Shown one piece after another: positions 12,216-21,673 of a DNA stretch of 64,000 nucleotides. Each line of letters begins with the position of its first letter. Position 1 is the first letter of the stretch. The notes under the pieces were generated by a model, which saw only the letters and a list, made by a program, of their open reading frames with translations, had not been told where the DNA came from and ran no database searches. The position numbers and the translations under genes were made by a program. This DNA is from Alviniconcha marisindica (Eukaryota; Mollusca; Gastropoda; Provannidae): contig JABMCL010000188.1 in the NCBI GenBank assembly GCA_018857735.1, positions 1,417,501 through 1,481,500 of the forward strand, written 5' to 3'.

Positions 12216-13617
12216 TTCAGTATTATTGCTTTGAGTAATCTTAAATACATAATATGCTGCAATAATAATATGTTGTGTGTGTTTGGTGTGCTTAAGTCTT
12301 TTTTGCAGTGTTAAAGTTTTACTTTTAGTCTGTTGTTTATTCTGTTTTTACTCTGTACTGCAATTCAAACTTCCTGGTAAACATGTGCTTGGACAATAAA
12401 TATTCTGATTCTGATTCACTGGCAACCACCTGCAGTTTCAGTGAACTGGACTATTAAAGTATTATAAAAGCCTTATATATATTCCCCATTGCTTGCCTTT
12501 TGCGGTGTGTAATATATTGTTTATTGTTAAGCATCTTTTGAAGGAAAGGCACTCAAGTTATTTCGCATTAATATTATTTACTGTTCATTGTTGCATATGA
12601 TTCAGAGGTCACTAACATAATGTAATACCTTATTCATCATAGAAGGAAATTTGCGGTGATGCTCTGTTGTCAATAAAAGAAAGTACAATTATTAAACATA
12701 CACACATGCACTGCCCTGCCACCCCTAAACCTCCCACACACACCCCCTCCCAAGAAATTAATGTGGTGTGTATACAGCACCTGGTCTATTGATAGCCTAT
12801 GTACATTCTTGATGCAAAGCATCTGTTCCCTCTGATGTGTTTCAGCTACAAAAAGTGGGTATCTCTCACCAATCACATCACAGCGGAGATTGCCCTACGC
12901 CTGCAGCCTGAGTGTGGCGCCATCTGTTCAGTGCCTCAGTTTGTCTCAGAGCCCAGCACCTCCCAGTCACGCAAACGAGATGCAGAGGTGGAAGCCATGG
13001 AAGCGGAGGCCAGTGAACAGCCAAAGGAGAGAACTGAGCATAGTTCCCTTGACGACAAGCTGCCTAAGATGAAAGCTGTGCAAGGCACCAAGATCCGATA
13101 CACCAGCATCCCCAAACAGAAATACCCCCCTGGAGCCAGCCCGGCGGAGGTCACAAAGTTCAACATTGACTCTTCATTCCAGCTGGAGACAATCCTGAAA
13201 GACAGATACTCTGACAATCCGTTGGGAATTCTTGGGGAGGTGCAGTTTGCTTTCATCTGTTTTCTGATTGGACAGAATTATGACTCATTTGAACACTGGA
13301 AGTGGCTGGTGCATATCATTTGCACCAGCGATGAAGCTTTGCACACTTACACCAAGCTTTTTATTGACTTCATTGGTGTGTTGCATTTTCAAATCCGAGA
13401 AATTCCAGAAGATTTCTTTGTGGACATTGTGAGCCAGAACAATTTTCTCACTGCCACTCTGCAGGAATTCTTTTCCAATCTGGAGGCGCAAGATGTGGAT
13501 GCGACCTTAAGGTCAAGGGGTTTAAAGTTCAGACAGCATCTGACAGAGAAGTTTAAGTGGGATTTCACTTCTGAACCGGACGATTATGCACCAGTGGTTG
13601 TTGAATGTGCTGATTAG
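6976..13617 (+). CDS. AAR2: AAR2 splicing factor homologue, 4 coding exons (span)
   Basis: AAR2 is a chaperone-like factor of the U5 snRNP. It holds the C-terminal part of Prp8 before Brr2 joins, so it acts in assembly and recycling of the splicing machinery. Joining 6976-7142, 9076-9176, 10945-11041 and 12846-13617 gives an open frame of 378 codons plus stop, close to the roughly 384 residues of vertebrate AAR2. Recognisable landmarks are [20 protein letters not shown] and PPGVHF near the N-terminus, a PYPYD block before exon 4, [10 protein letters not shown] at the start of exon 4, [14 protein letters not shown] mid-exon, and [18 protein letters not shown] near the end. All introns are GT-AG. 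The ATG at 6976 was chosen because [14 protein letters not shown] aligns with the usual family start. An acceptor-like CAG near 6928 suggests a separate 5' non-coding exon. Confidence 0.93.
7143..9075 (+). repeat. minisatellite filling AAR2 intron 1, about 80 bp unit, about 23 copies
   Basis: The unit contains CTGTTGGTGTGTAATGATT, then TTAACTATTGCCTTGGCCAC, then CACCGCTTCATGCTGTCAT and a CATTACAG end. Copies follow one another from about 7170 to 9060, with small indels (74-100 bp). Only the donor-proximal bases and the final CTTTCAG acceptor fall outside it. Short open frames across it are repeat artefacts. Confidence 0.93.
9076..9176 (+). CDS. AAR2: AAR2 coding exon 2
   Basis: The acceptor is TTTCTTTCAG and the donor GGTAAGC. 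It encodes [15 protein letters not shown] through KKWDPYLE, which corresponds to the family's GPRMGFF-type strand. It enters after codon base 2 and leaves after base 1. Confidence 0.9.
9352..9590 (+). repeat. dispersed repeat B, copy 1
   Basis: It shares CACTGAAGTGGTGTACTTAC, TTGTTACATGGCTGGT, TGTACACCAT and the AACACGGGGGTGG end with 18432-18692. It lies in AAR2 intron 2. Confidence 0.75.
9696..10342. mobile_element. 647 bp terminal-inverted-repeat element
   Basis: The left end reads CAGTGGGTTCACACGATCCC and then AGAAGTCTGCAACTTTT. The right end, reverse-complemented, reads TAGTGGGTTCACACAACTGC and then AGAAGTTTGCAACTTTCC. It has no transposase frame, so it is non-autonomous. It contains a 24 bp poly-C tract (10189-10212). 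I could not identify a clear target-site duplication. Confidence 0.7.
10945..11041 (+). CDS. AAR2: AAR2 coding exon 3
   Basis: Acceptor GAACAG, donor AGGTGGGT. It encodes [19 protein letters not shown], then [12 protein letters not shown], a helical linker ending in the family's PYPY block. It enters after codon base 1 and leaves after base 2. Confidence 0.9.
11085..11710 (+). repeat. dispersed repeat C, copy 1
   Basis: Similar over its whole length to 33690-34320. Shared blocks include GGGGATGTCTGATGTCTCTC, CTGTCTGGAAT, TTTGATTCCCC, AGGAGATGATAG, TTTCTGTCCATTCC and AATGATACCAGCA. No coding frame was recognised. Confidence 0.75.
11714..11765 (-). repeat. short SINE-like repeat D, reverse copy
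   Basis: The CTGATATGACCCTGTGCGAT-type sequence is the reverse complement of the AGTCAACCAGTGCGGTTATA repeat found at 18693 and 39167. Another reverse copy lies at 36446-36497. Confidence 0.55.
12139..12214. repeat. (GT)n microsatellite
   Basis: About 38 GT units with one interruption, inside AAR2 intron 3. Confidence 0.97.
12330..12417 (+). mobile_element. probable retroposon 3' end
   Basis: It ends TTGGACAATAAATATTCTGA followed by a second TTCTGATTC unit. A polyadenylation-like hexamer with a short tandem tail is the usual form of a non-LTR retroposon 3' end. Confidence 0.45.
12846..13617 (+). CDS. AAR2: AAR2 coding exon 4 (terminal)
   Basis: Acceptor TGTTTCAG. It carries two thirds of the protein. 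First comes [10 protein letters not shown]. Then a low-complexity acidic/basic linker (roughly exon residues 35-80), which is variable in the family. Then EIRF-like (here KIRYTSIP), [17 protein letters not shown], and the all-helical C-terminal domain with [20 protein letters not shown] and [20 protein letters not shown]. It ends [18 protein letters not shown], a clear match to the family C-terminus, and a TAG stop. Confidence 0.93.
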
Positions 13618-13711
13618 AGGATTGCAACAGGTTGCTGATACTGCTGTGACACTGCTGAATTTTTGTCACTCAATCCTAAAAGTTTACCATCAGAGGAAAT
13701 AGCTCGGTGAA

Positions 13712-13959
13712 AATCAACAGGATCAACAACACAAAGGAATTAATTAGTGCTCAAAATACGTAACACAAGTAGAAGAACAAAGACCTGAGTCACCTACAGT
13801 AACTCTCATCTGGCATCCAGAGGATGTACCTCTGGTGTATTTTGTGCACTTTGTATTTACATGCACGCCAGGTGAGAGTTACTGTAGGTGACTCAGGCCT
13901 TTGTTGTCGTACTTGTGTTACGTATTTCAAGCGCTAATTAACTCCCTTGTGGGTTGATT
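13712..13959. mobile_element. foldback element in AAR2 3' UTR
   Basis: The left arm (about 13735-13817) and right arm (about 13864-13946) are complementary over about 80 bases with few mismatches. Shared blocks are TTAATTAG, ATACGTAACACAAGTA, ACAAAG and CTGAGTCACCTACAGTAACT. The loop is about 45 bp. It begins about 95 bases after the AAR2 stop. Confidence 0.85.
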
Positions 13960-14167
13960 CTGCACGAGCGCTCTGGGCCTCGTTCTGTTTCAGATTTTTG
14001 AAAATCAACAGGGTTTGTAGGGTCTTTGAAAATGTGGGAAAGTTTGGAGAAACTGCAGTAACTTTTTCCAGGCCTGGAAAGTTTAGAGATAATGGCATTT
14101 TTGGCCAAGATCTGGGAAAGTTTGGGAATTTCATGGCCAGCAAATAATCTGCAGAAAGGGGATTTGG

Positions 14168-14173
14168 AATAAA
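14168..14173 (+). promoter_or_regulatory. possible AAR2 poly(A) signal
   Basis: AATAAA about 550 bases after the stop codon. Confidence 0.4.
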
Positions 14174-14583
14174 TTGAAAAACCAACAACAAAAGGACTTG
14201 GAGGCCAAATAATGGATGATAATTAAAAAAAAATTAAGTTGATGCCCCCACCCACAGAAATATATTTGACTTGTGTTCAAATTGTGTGTGTAACTGAGCA
14301 GCAGCTTGGTCTGGGAAAGTAGTCTTCAAGTTTTAAAAAAGTTTTGGAATTTGGAAGTGTACAAATCCTGATCAAGTTGTTTATTCTGCAATGATGATGT
14401 GTCGCCCATTTAACCCTTTCAACCCTGCAACTGCTTGGAGGTGCCGCTGAATGCCATTGTTCACCTATGTCTGAGCATTCCCTTTATTCTGGGCAGAGAA
14501 GCCGGAGTTTGTAAACCAGTTCTGTGGGTCAGTACTATGCACTGACAGTAAATATTGCTGTTTTGCTTCCGTGGTGCTGTTTT

Positions 14584-14589
14584 AATAAA
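14584..14589 (+). promoter_or_regulatory. possible AAR2 poly(A) signal, distal
   Basis: AATAAA followed about 25 bases later by a GT-rich stretch (AAAGTGTGCATTG). A candidate distal 3' end. Confidence 0.35.
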
Positions 14590-14726
14590 TTTATTTGACA
14601 TGATGAGCAAAAGTGTGCATTGCACCATCAGGCAATTTCTTGACGAGAGTGTTTACTGATGCAGACCGCTACTAACAATATTAAGCGCCAGCATTAGAAG
14701 GTCTTGAAAAGGACAAATTCAGGTGA

Positions 14727-14915
14727 GATGTATGTGGAACCGGTGAGGATATCAGCTACATATTTTAGGAGATATACAGCCTTGAGTGAAGCACCCATTA
14801 AACTGGAACTTAATCAGGCGAAGATGTATGTGAAACCGGTGAGGATATCAGCTACGTACTTTAGGAGATACACAGCCTTGAGTCAAGGACCCATTAAACT
14901 GGAACTTAATAGCAG
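14727..14915 (+). repeat. two-copy 96 bp tandem repeat
   Basis: ATGTATGTGGAACCGGTGAG and the following 85 bases recur 96 bp downstream, through ACCCATTAAACTGGAACTTA. Confidence 0.9.
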
Positions 14916-14929
14916 AATGTGCCTAAGCT

Positions 14930-16528
14930 AGGCAGGCTGCCTGAGTTGTACAGGCCTCAGTGTTGAAAGGATTAATCATTTGACATGCCTGGAGTAGTAT
15001 GACCGAGCTAAGTTAGTAGAAAAAGAGTAGTTGTACTTGTAAGTTATGGAGACTAAAAGTACAGCCGATCAGTCGGTTAGCATGTGCAATGCATGCGCAA
15101 GCAATGGTGCATGTCTAGATGACGATTTCTTCACAGTAGTAAGGGTAAAATGTAGACTAGAAAAGCTGGGAAGAAAAGTTGGAAGGAAGGAAGGGTGTTA
15201 GAGTCATACTGGTGTGAGTAAGTTAAGGAACAAAGTGTAACAGTTGCTAGGGGAAGATTGTTAAGTATAAGTTACACACGTGGGAGAGTGGCTTCAGTGA
15301 CGAGTTGCTGACTTAGTGGAACATTGCTTTTGTATGATTTCCACCATGGAGATCATTATGGTACGACTGCTACTTGTGGTGGGCAGAGTGGTGTTGGATG
15401 TGGTGTCTTGTTTGTGTTGAATTCTTTTACATAAACAGTGTGGAGTACAACACTACTCTTCCTGGTGCCTCGTGTTAGCAGTGAGGAGGTGTGCTGGTTG
15501 AAGGTTTTCTGTCAATGTCTATCATTTTGGCACGTCCCTAGTTGGCCGACATGAGGACAGTTGGATGCTGGTCGGGCTACATGAGTGTTAGGGTGTGTCT
15601 GTGTGTTTGAGTGAAATCTAGTTATAGTTCAAAGTGAATGTGAGAGAAGGGGAGCCAACCTTCATCTGGGTGTCACCCTGTTCAGTCACAGTAGTCGGCT
15701 TTTGGTCTTGCTGCTAATAGCGCATAATGCTGACATGTTTTTGTTTTGTTTAATACCTGCATGTATTCATGTTTTCTTTTTTTTTTATAGCAAGTGCTTC
15801 ATTGGATTCTGCAAGGTTCAAACTGGAGTAGTGTTTCTCAGACTGAAGACATTTTGGGCCTGGAAGCCCACATGCTTGACTTGAGCCAAGCTCAGTTCAG
15901 TTCAGTTCAGGATGATACATATCTACATGCTCAGGAAGGCCCATATGTGCTCTATCACTCCATGTTTGTTTGATTGACAGTGGCCCTTTCTTGCCCTTTG
16001 AAGGTAGATTGTTGAGAGGCTTTCTCTTTCTGTGCCTTTTTCCTCCAGGTGATCTTTGGTGTCATGTCCTTGGCCTTGTACCTGCAGATATCATCTCAAG
16101 CTCCTCAGCACTTAGACCTTCTGAGACACAAGCCATTTCTGGTGGTTACTATGCCCATCAGTCTATCTGCTCAGTCATTTCCCTTGACTCTGGTTATATC
16201 CATAAAAGTACATCTGCGGGTGCCTTTAAAGGTGGATGTTGAAGATTGATGTATACCGGTGTGGGCTTCCCATTCCGCTTTCCACCTTTGGTGACAAGCT
16301 CATTGAATTTGTGAGGATGATGGTGTGTGTATTCTGTCACCTCTCGAAGCAGTCCAGTGGGTGGGCAGCATGTGGAAATGGGTGGGCTCCCATTTCCATT
16401 TTCAAGACCTTGTACAGATATATATATATATGCTGAACTTAAGCCAAGCTGAGATCAAGGGCAAAATGATGGTGTAGGGGTGTCCACAGGGTAACTGACT
16501 TGGACAAATTTCCAGATGATGAAGTGAT
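14930..16528. other. intergenic, no gene recognised
   Basis: About 1.6 kb with only short, unconvincing frames and a few short direct repeats. Confidence 0.4.
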
Positions 16529-16690
16529 GCATAATGTCCTTGGATGTCGGCTGACATATTAGGGACAAGCTGAGACCAATGCCGAAGCATGGTTCAATAA
16601 ATCTTTACGTCCACGGAAGCCAGAAGGCTCGTTAGGACGGCCGGCCCAGGACGGCCACCTCGACTCTTGCACAGCTCCTGAACTATGTAA
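16529..16690 (+). repeat. dispersed repeat A, copy 2
   Basis: AATGTCCTTGGATGTCGGCT, then ACATATTAGGGACAAG, GAAGCATGGTTCAATAAA and GGACGGCCACCTCGACT. Same order as at 2192-2348 and 20487-20595. Confidence 0.75.
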
Positions 16691-16799
16691 AAATGTCCAG
16701 TTCGAATCTCCAGGGATGAAGCTCTAGCCAGGCTGCAGCATTGGAGAGGGCCATGTTTATGTAAACCTGTCAAGACATGAGGAAATGTATATAATATGC

Positions 16800-17890
16800 C
16801 TGAGCCTTATGGTGCAGGTTTATCGAGTAACATTGTACTGCATATGCAGTAGCTGAGTGCATCTGTACTTTGAATTGTGATAACCTGCTTGTGCAGGTTT
16901 ATTTAGAACATTGTACTGCAGATGCCTTAGCTATACTTCAAATAGTAATAACCTGCTTGGTGGGCATGTTTATTTAGTGCTTTGTATTGAAAATGTTTTA
17001 GCCAAGTACAATGGTAATAACCTACTTGTGCAGGTTTATTTAGTGCATTGTAATGTGGATGCATTAGCCAAGGGCATCTGCAGTTTAAATAGATTGGCGT
17101 TAACCTACCTGTTATGCAGTTGTTGTTTTTAGTGCATTGTACTGCAGATGCTTTAGCTGTGTATTTGTACTTTGAATAATAAATGATATTAACCTTGTCA
17201 TGCAGGTTTATTTAGTGCATTGTACTACAGCGTGTATCTGTACTTTGAATAGTGATAACGTACTTGTAGGGCAGGTTTATTTTGCACATTGTTCTGCAGA
17301 TGCTTTGGCTGAGTGTATCTGTACTTTGAAGAGTGGTAACTGACTTGTTGGGCAGGTTTATTAGTGCATCGTACTGCAGAATGTATCTGTACTTTGAAGA
17401 GTGGTAACTGACTTGTTGGGCAGGTTTATTAGTGCATCGTACTGCAGAATGTATCTGTACTTTGAAGAGTGGTAACTGACTTGTTGGGCAGGTTTATTAG
17501 AGCATCGTACTGCAGAATGTATCTGTACTTTGAAGAGTGGTAACTGACTTGTTGGGCAGGTTTATTAGTGCATCGTACTGCAGAATGTATCTGTACTTTG
17601 AAGAGTGGTAACTGACTTGTTGGGCAGGTTTATTAGAGCATCGTACTGCAGAATGTATCTGTACTTTGAAGAGTGGTAACTGACTTGTTGGGCAGGTTTA
17701 TTAGTGCATCGTACTGCAGAATGTATCTGTACTTTGAAGAGTGGTAACTGACTTGTTGGGCAGGTTTATTAGTGCATCGTACTGCAGAATGTATCTGTAC
17801 TTTGAAGAGTGGTAACCTGCTTGTGGGGCTGGTTTATTTAGTGCATTGTACTGCAGATGCTTTAGCCAAGTACTTGTGTACTTTGAATTG
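16800..17890 (+). repeat. minisatellite: divergent copies flanking seven 68 bp units
   Basis: Copies of a unit containing GCAGGTTTATT, GTACTGCAG, ATCTGTACTTTGAA and GTGGTAAC. The outer copies (about 16800-17350 and after 17800) are about 80-90 bp long and diverged. The central seven (about 17350-17815) are 68 bp long and almost identical, differing mainly at one base (TTAGTGCATC or TTAGAGCATC). Confidence 0.93.
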
Positions 17891-18297
17891 ATAATACTTA
17901 TGCTGTAATCAAAATTTTGTTCTCATTTGTATTAATCATTGCTTAATGAGAATACAAATTTTAATGTTTGTACAAGTCCATTTTTTTGTCTTTTTGTTGT
18001 TGTTGCTTGGGCTGGTAACCACTGAAGAGCCTGCAGATGAGGTTGCGCATGATCACGTTTCCGTGCTTTGAACACCAGTTTTGTTGCAGAGTTCTGAACT
18101 TTCTGTAGTCTGCTGAAATGGTAAAGTGGGCAGCCAGATAGAAGAGAACTGCAACAGATCTATTATAAAAAAGCAAAAGTGTGACATCTGTCTTTGAAGA
18201 ATAGAGAGAGATGGGCATCACCCCAGAACACAATCTCTACTGTGGATGAATATAAATATCGATAGAACAACCAAATGATTCTGAAGCATGTGACTGG

Positions 18298-18372
18298 TAG
18301 TTTTTATGTAGCGCCATGGACTGATAGTTTTTATGTAGCGCCATGGACTGATAGTTTTTATGGAGCGCCATT
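18298..18372 (+). repeat. three-copy 27 bp tandem repeat
   Basis: TAGTTTTTATGTAGCGCCAT followed by GGACTGA, three times. The third copy has GGAGCGCC. Confidence 0.9.
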
Positions 18373-18431
18373 CTCTGCTTCTGAGCACTCACTGCACTCT
18401 AATCACATGCGACTCTGAATGAGTTGCTAGC

Positions 18432-18692
18432 TTTACACAGAGCCTATTGAACATCCACTGAAGTGGTGTACTTACAGCACTGTTTGGTTGTTACATGGCT
18501 GGTGCCACGTCAAACCGCTGTCTTCTTGGCGTACATTGCATGTACACCATACAACCATGCACCAATTTATGGTATCACTTTATTTGAAGCCACACATAAT
18601 ACGTAGGTTGCATGTGTGTTTAGCTGTAACCTGCCACCTGCATTTGGCAGAACGATCAGGATCTTGTACGTGCTACTGCGCTAACACAGGGG
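18432..18692 (+). repeat. dispersed repeat B, copy 2
   Basis: Matches 9352-9590, with an extra segment around 18610-18650. Confidence 0.75.
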
Positions 18693-18752
18693 TGGTAAGT
18701 AAGTAGGTGTTTTACATCCAGTCAACCAGTATGGTTATATCAGGGCAAGAGG
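18693..18752 (+). repeat. short SINE-like repeat D
   Basis: TAAGTAAGTAGGTGTTTTAC followed by ATCCAGTCAACCAGTATGGT and TATATCAGGGC. The same order occurs at 39167-39228, and reversed at 11714 and 36446. Confidence 0.65.
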
Positions 18753-18949
18753 GAGGCAGGTAAAGTAACCTGGTGTTTTATGAGAGGGGGCAAGGGATGG
18801 AGTGAGTGTGAAAGGCCTCAAGAAGGGCCACTAAAGGGGAGTTGAGAAAATGTTAGGTTATTATTGATGTGATGTAACTATTGTTTCTACTGTCCTGTCT
18901 AAAGACAAATTTGTCTTGTGACACAATCAAGTTTTCTGTATTCTGTAAT

Positions 18950-19100
18950 ATAAACGAGGACAAAAGCTCTCTCTAAATTCATCATTGCTTTTGCTGAATG
19001 GACCAAGGTGAAGAAACTCTATCAATAAACAAGGACAGAAGCTCTGTCTAAATTCACCACTGCTTTTGCTGAATGGACCAGGGGGGGGGGGGGGGGGGGA
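18950..19100 (+). repeat. two-copy tandem repeat ending in a poly-G tract
   Basis: The GACAAAAGCTCTCTCTAAAT and GCTTTTGCTGAATGGACCA segment is repeated about 76 bp later. The second copy runs into 19 G (19081-19099). Confidence 0.85.
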
Positions 19101-19605
19101 TAAAGAGGCTAGTGAGATAAAAACTTCATAGATGCCATGGATAATGTGCAGGGTGAGTCAGTGACATCATAGACGCCATGGGCACATGGGGCGAGTGCAG
19201 TGGAGTAACAGAAATACTTTGTAATGAGTTGCAAGGTTGTGTGAAGGAAAGACATTGTAGATTGCACGAGTAGCTTGTGGTAAGTGAGATAAAAGACCTA
19301 GTAGTCGCTGGTACCTTTATATATATTTTTAAAACAATTAAAAAAAGCCTGAGACAGTGGAACCTCCCTGGCCACACAAAACACCTCCGCCAATCATATT
19401 TTTACAACACTTTCATTTGTGAATCCCAACTCACAGATGTACTCTTCAGCAATGACCGGTGAAACAAATAAAATTAAACAACCTTCATGGGCTGGCTGAA
19501 ATCAAGCTGACAGTGACTTCAGTGTGTTGAAGCTGGTCAGCGGTATGGAAGAAGCTGGGTCAGTGTTACTAGATGTACACTACATCCCCCCCGAGAGCCT
19601 GGTAA

Positions 19606-19815
19606 GTCAGTATGAGTGTGTGTGTGTGTGTGCATCTGTGAGTGTGGTGTGTGTGAGTGTGGTGTGTGTGTGTGAGTGTAGTACATGTGTCTGTGCATGT
19701 GGTAGTGTAGCGTGTGTCTGTGTGTGTGCATGTGGTGGTGTAGTGCGAGCATGCTTGTGTGTGAGTGTAGTGCATGTGTGTGAGTGTATAGTGCATGTGT
19801 GTCCATGTGTGTGTG
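19606..19815. repeat. degenerate GT-rich simple sequence
   Basis: Imperfect TGTGTGTG and GTGCATGTG units over about 200 bp. Cys/Val or His/Thr open frames here are artefacts. Confidence 0.9.
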
Positions 19816-19819
19816 AGTA

Positions 19820-20486
19820 GAGTAATTTAAAAAAAGCAGTCCCAGTGCATAGTCCCAGATATCCATACAAAGCCATTTGTGTATTAGCAATATTTTCGCG
19901 GGTACGCGGAACAGGCCTTTTCTAACCAGTAAAATAAAGGAACTCCATTAGGAGGTTTAGATCAGCCTAATGGAAAAAATGGAGCCAGGCCCGGATAACG
20001 AACCTGACCTCTCACTCAGTCAGAACATCTGTAGCGAAACACATCAATCATGAAATGAAAAAAAGTGTTATAACTCATATATTTGAAACAACTCGTGGCT
20101 ACCACGAAGCTGGCCCCTGTACTTAATCATTTAAGCGAACGTGAAAAATAATGAAACATCAGCGACGCCAGATCTTACGGCAAGATCAAACCAAACACAC
20201 ACACACAAAAACTACAACAATAAAACATTAGTCCAAAAGCTAGGAAGGTAAAAGATAGACAAACTCGCAACCTGTTGAATGTGGATTAAGTTGGGTCTAA
20301 ATCAAAACTCTAGTTGCACGAATGAAAAACTTCAAGTGGAGACTTAGAGACTGACTGACTTGGAGACGAACTTGGAGACCAGTTGGAGGCGAACTTGGAG
20401 GCTTGGCAAAGTGACTGCAAAAGAGGGCACACGGTCCTTACTGAAACTTCTGTGAGGGCGAGTCGTACGGGGATAGGTAGGTAGTG
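19820..20486. other. intergenic, no gene recognised
   Basis: No frame of interest. A short repeated GACTTGGAGAC/AACTTGGAGAC motif lies at about 20340-20405. Confidence 0.4.
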
Positions 20487-20595
20487 TTGCTTAATGTCCT
20501 CAGATGTCAGTTGACATATTAGGGACAAGCTGAGACCCGCAATGCCGAAGCATGGTTCAATATAGCTTTACGTCCACGGAAACCAGAAGGCTCAA
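20487..20595 (+). repeat. dispersed repeat A, copy 3
   Basis: TTAATGTCCTCAGATGTCAG, then TTGACATATTAGGGACAAG, GAAGCATGGTTCAATA and TTTACGTCCACGGAAACC. Confidence 0.75.
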
Positions 20596-20989
20596 GTACG
20601 GGGCGGATTAAAATGGAGGGTCTTTCATACCTTCAGAAATACGGCATCGGTGGCCCAAAATTTGGAATAAAAGAAGAATTTGTAACAGAATAGGGAAGGC
20701 ACTGAGTTCTTCCATGCCCGTGCATGCACATGAACCGATCCTTCACATGGGAAAGGAGACTACTGCACCCCATGACCGCACTAAGACCCAGGACCAACGA
20801 ACTATTGACTGAACTAAATACATTCTCATCTTTTCAACTTCAAAACTTACAAAGACCATTTCACCAACAGTCTGACTGAAGTTGAACGTATAGTATTTTA
20901 AAAAAAGAAAAAAAAAGGGATCGGTAACCCGATGTACTTTACTAGAAGGGCTTTTCTCCACATGTGTACACGTCAGTGTAGTAGGCTTA

Positions 20990-21029
20990 CGTGTGTATGC
21001 ACGTGCGTGCGCGCGCACGCGTGTATGTG
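20990..21029. other. 40 bp alternating purine-pyrimidine tract
   Basis: Unbroken alternation through CGTGCGTGCGCGCGCACGCG. This is potential Z-DNA about 650 bp upstream of the inferred synaptobrevin exon 1. Confidence 0.6.
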
Positions 21030-21321
21030 GTAGCTCACATTGCGTGAATGAGATTGTTGCTTTGATTGGTTGTCTGCCGCGAAAAGGGCTTCGCGCTCAG
21101 TCATTCGGCCGAGTCTAAATACTAGTTTCATTGAATCGTGGAGCAAGGCGAAGACACCATGTGAATATAAGCAGAAAGAAAAACCTGGGTCCCATTGGGT
21201 AACACTGGGCCCAGTCAAATGCAGCAGGACTCTAGATCTATTGGGTTATCTGATTGACCGTTTCCACGCCCCCTTTTTTGATTGCACAGCGCACACGAAC
21301 GGAAATATCTCCTCGCCGTCT

Positions 21322-21345
21322 CCCCCCCCCCCCCCCCCCCCCCCC
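21322..21345. repeat. poly-C tract
   Basis: 24 consecutive C, about 330 bp upstream of the exon 1 donor. Confidence 0.95.
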
Positions 21346-21539
21346 AGCCCCCGTCCAGCATCCTCGCCCCCACCCTCTCTATTTGAGAAACTGAAACAGA
21401 TTTTGATTGAGTTTTCGTTCTAGACAAGACAATCATTCTAAAATGCGGCAGTGTTTTTACATTCGTCAATGCAGTTCCTGAACTGTCTCAAGACAATCGT
21501 GTTGCGCCATTCTCAAATGGCAGTTTTGCTCAAAATGTC

Positions 21540-21673
21540 ATGAATTCAGATGCCCGGATAATGACATCATAGCAGACGCCATATTTGTTGTTCTCGACAC
21601 TAGCACAGAAGAAACCGATCTCACGGCGTCATTAAGACACACAGACAGTTGCTGCCTGGATTAGAACGAAGAT
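21540..21673 (+). other. synaptobrevin exon 1 (5' UTR plus the first two bases of the start codon)
   Basis: The downstream end is fixed by a consensus donor, GAAGAT/GTAAGTA, at 21673/21674. The last two exon bases are AT. Exon 2 begins with G and opens GCT GCT CCT, so splicing creates the ATG. The upstream limit is a guess because no cap-site signal is evident. Unspliced, the same AT plus intron G would read ATG TAA, an immediate stop. Confidence 0.55.
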
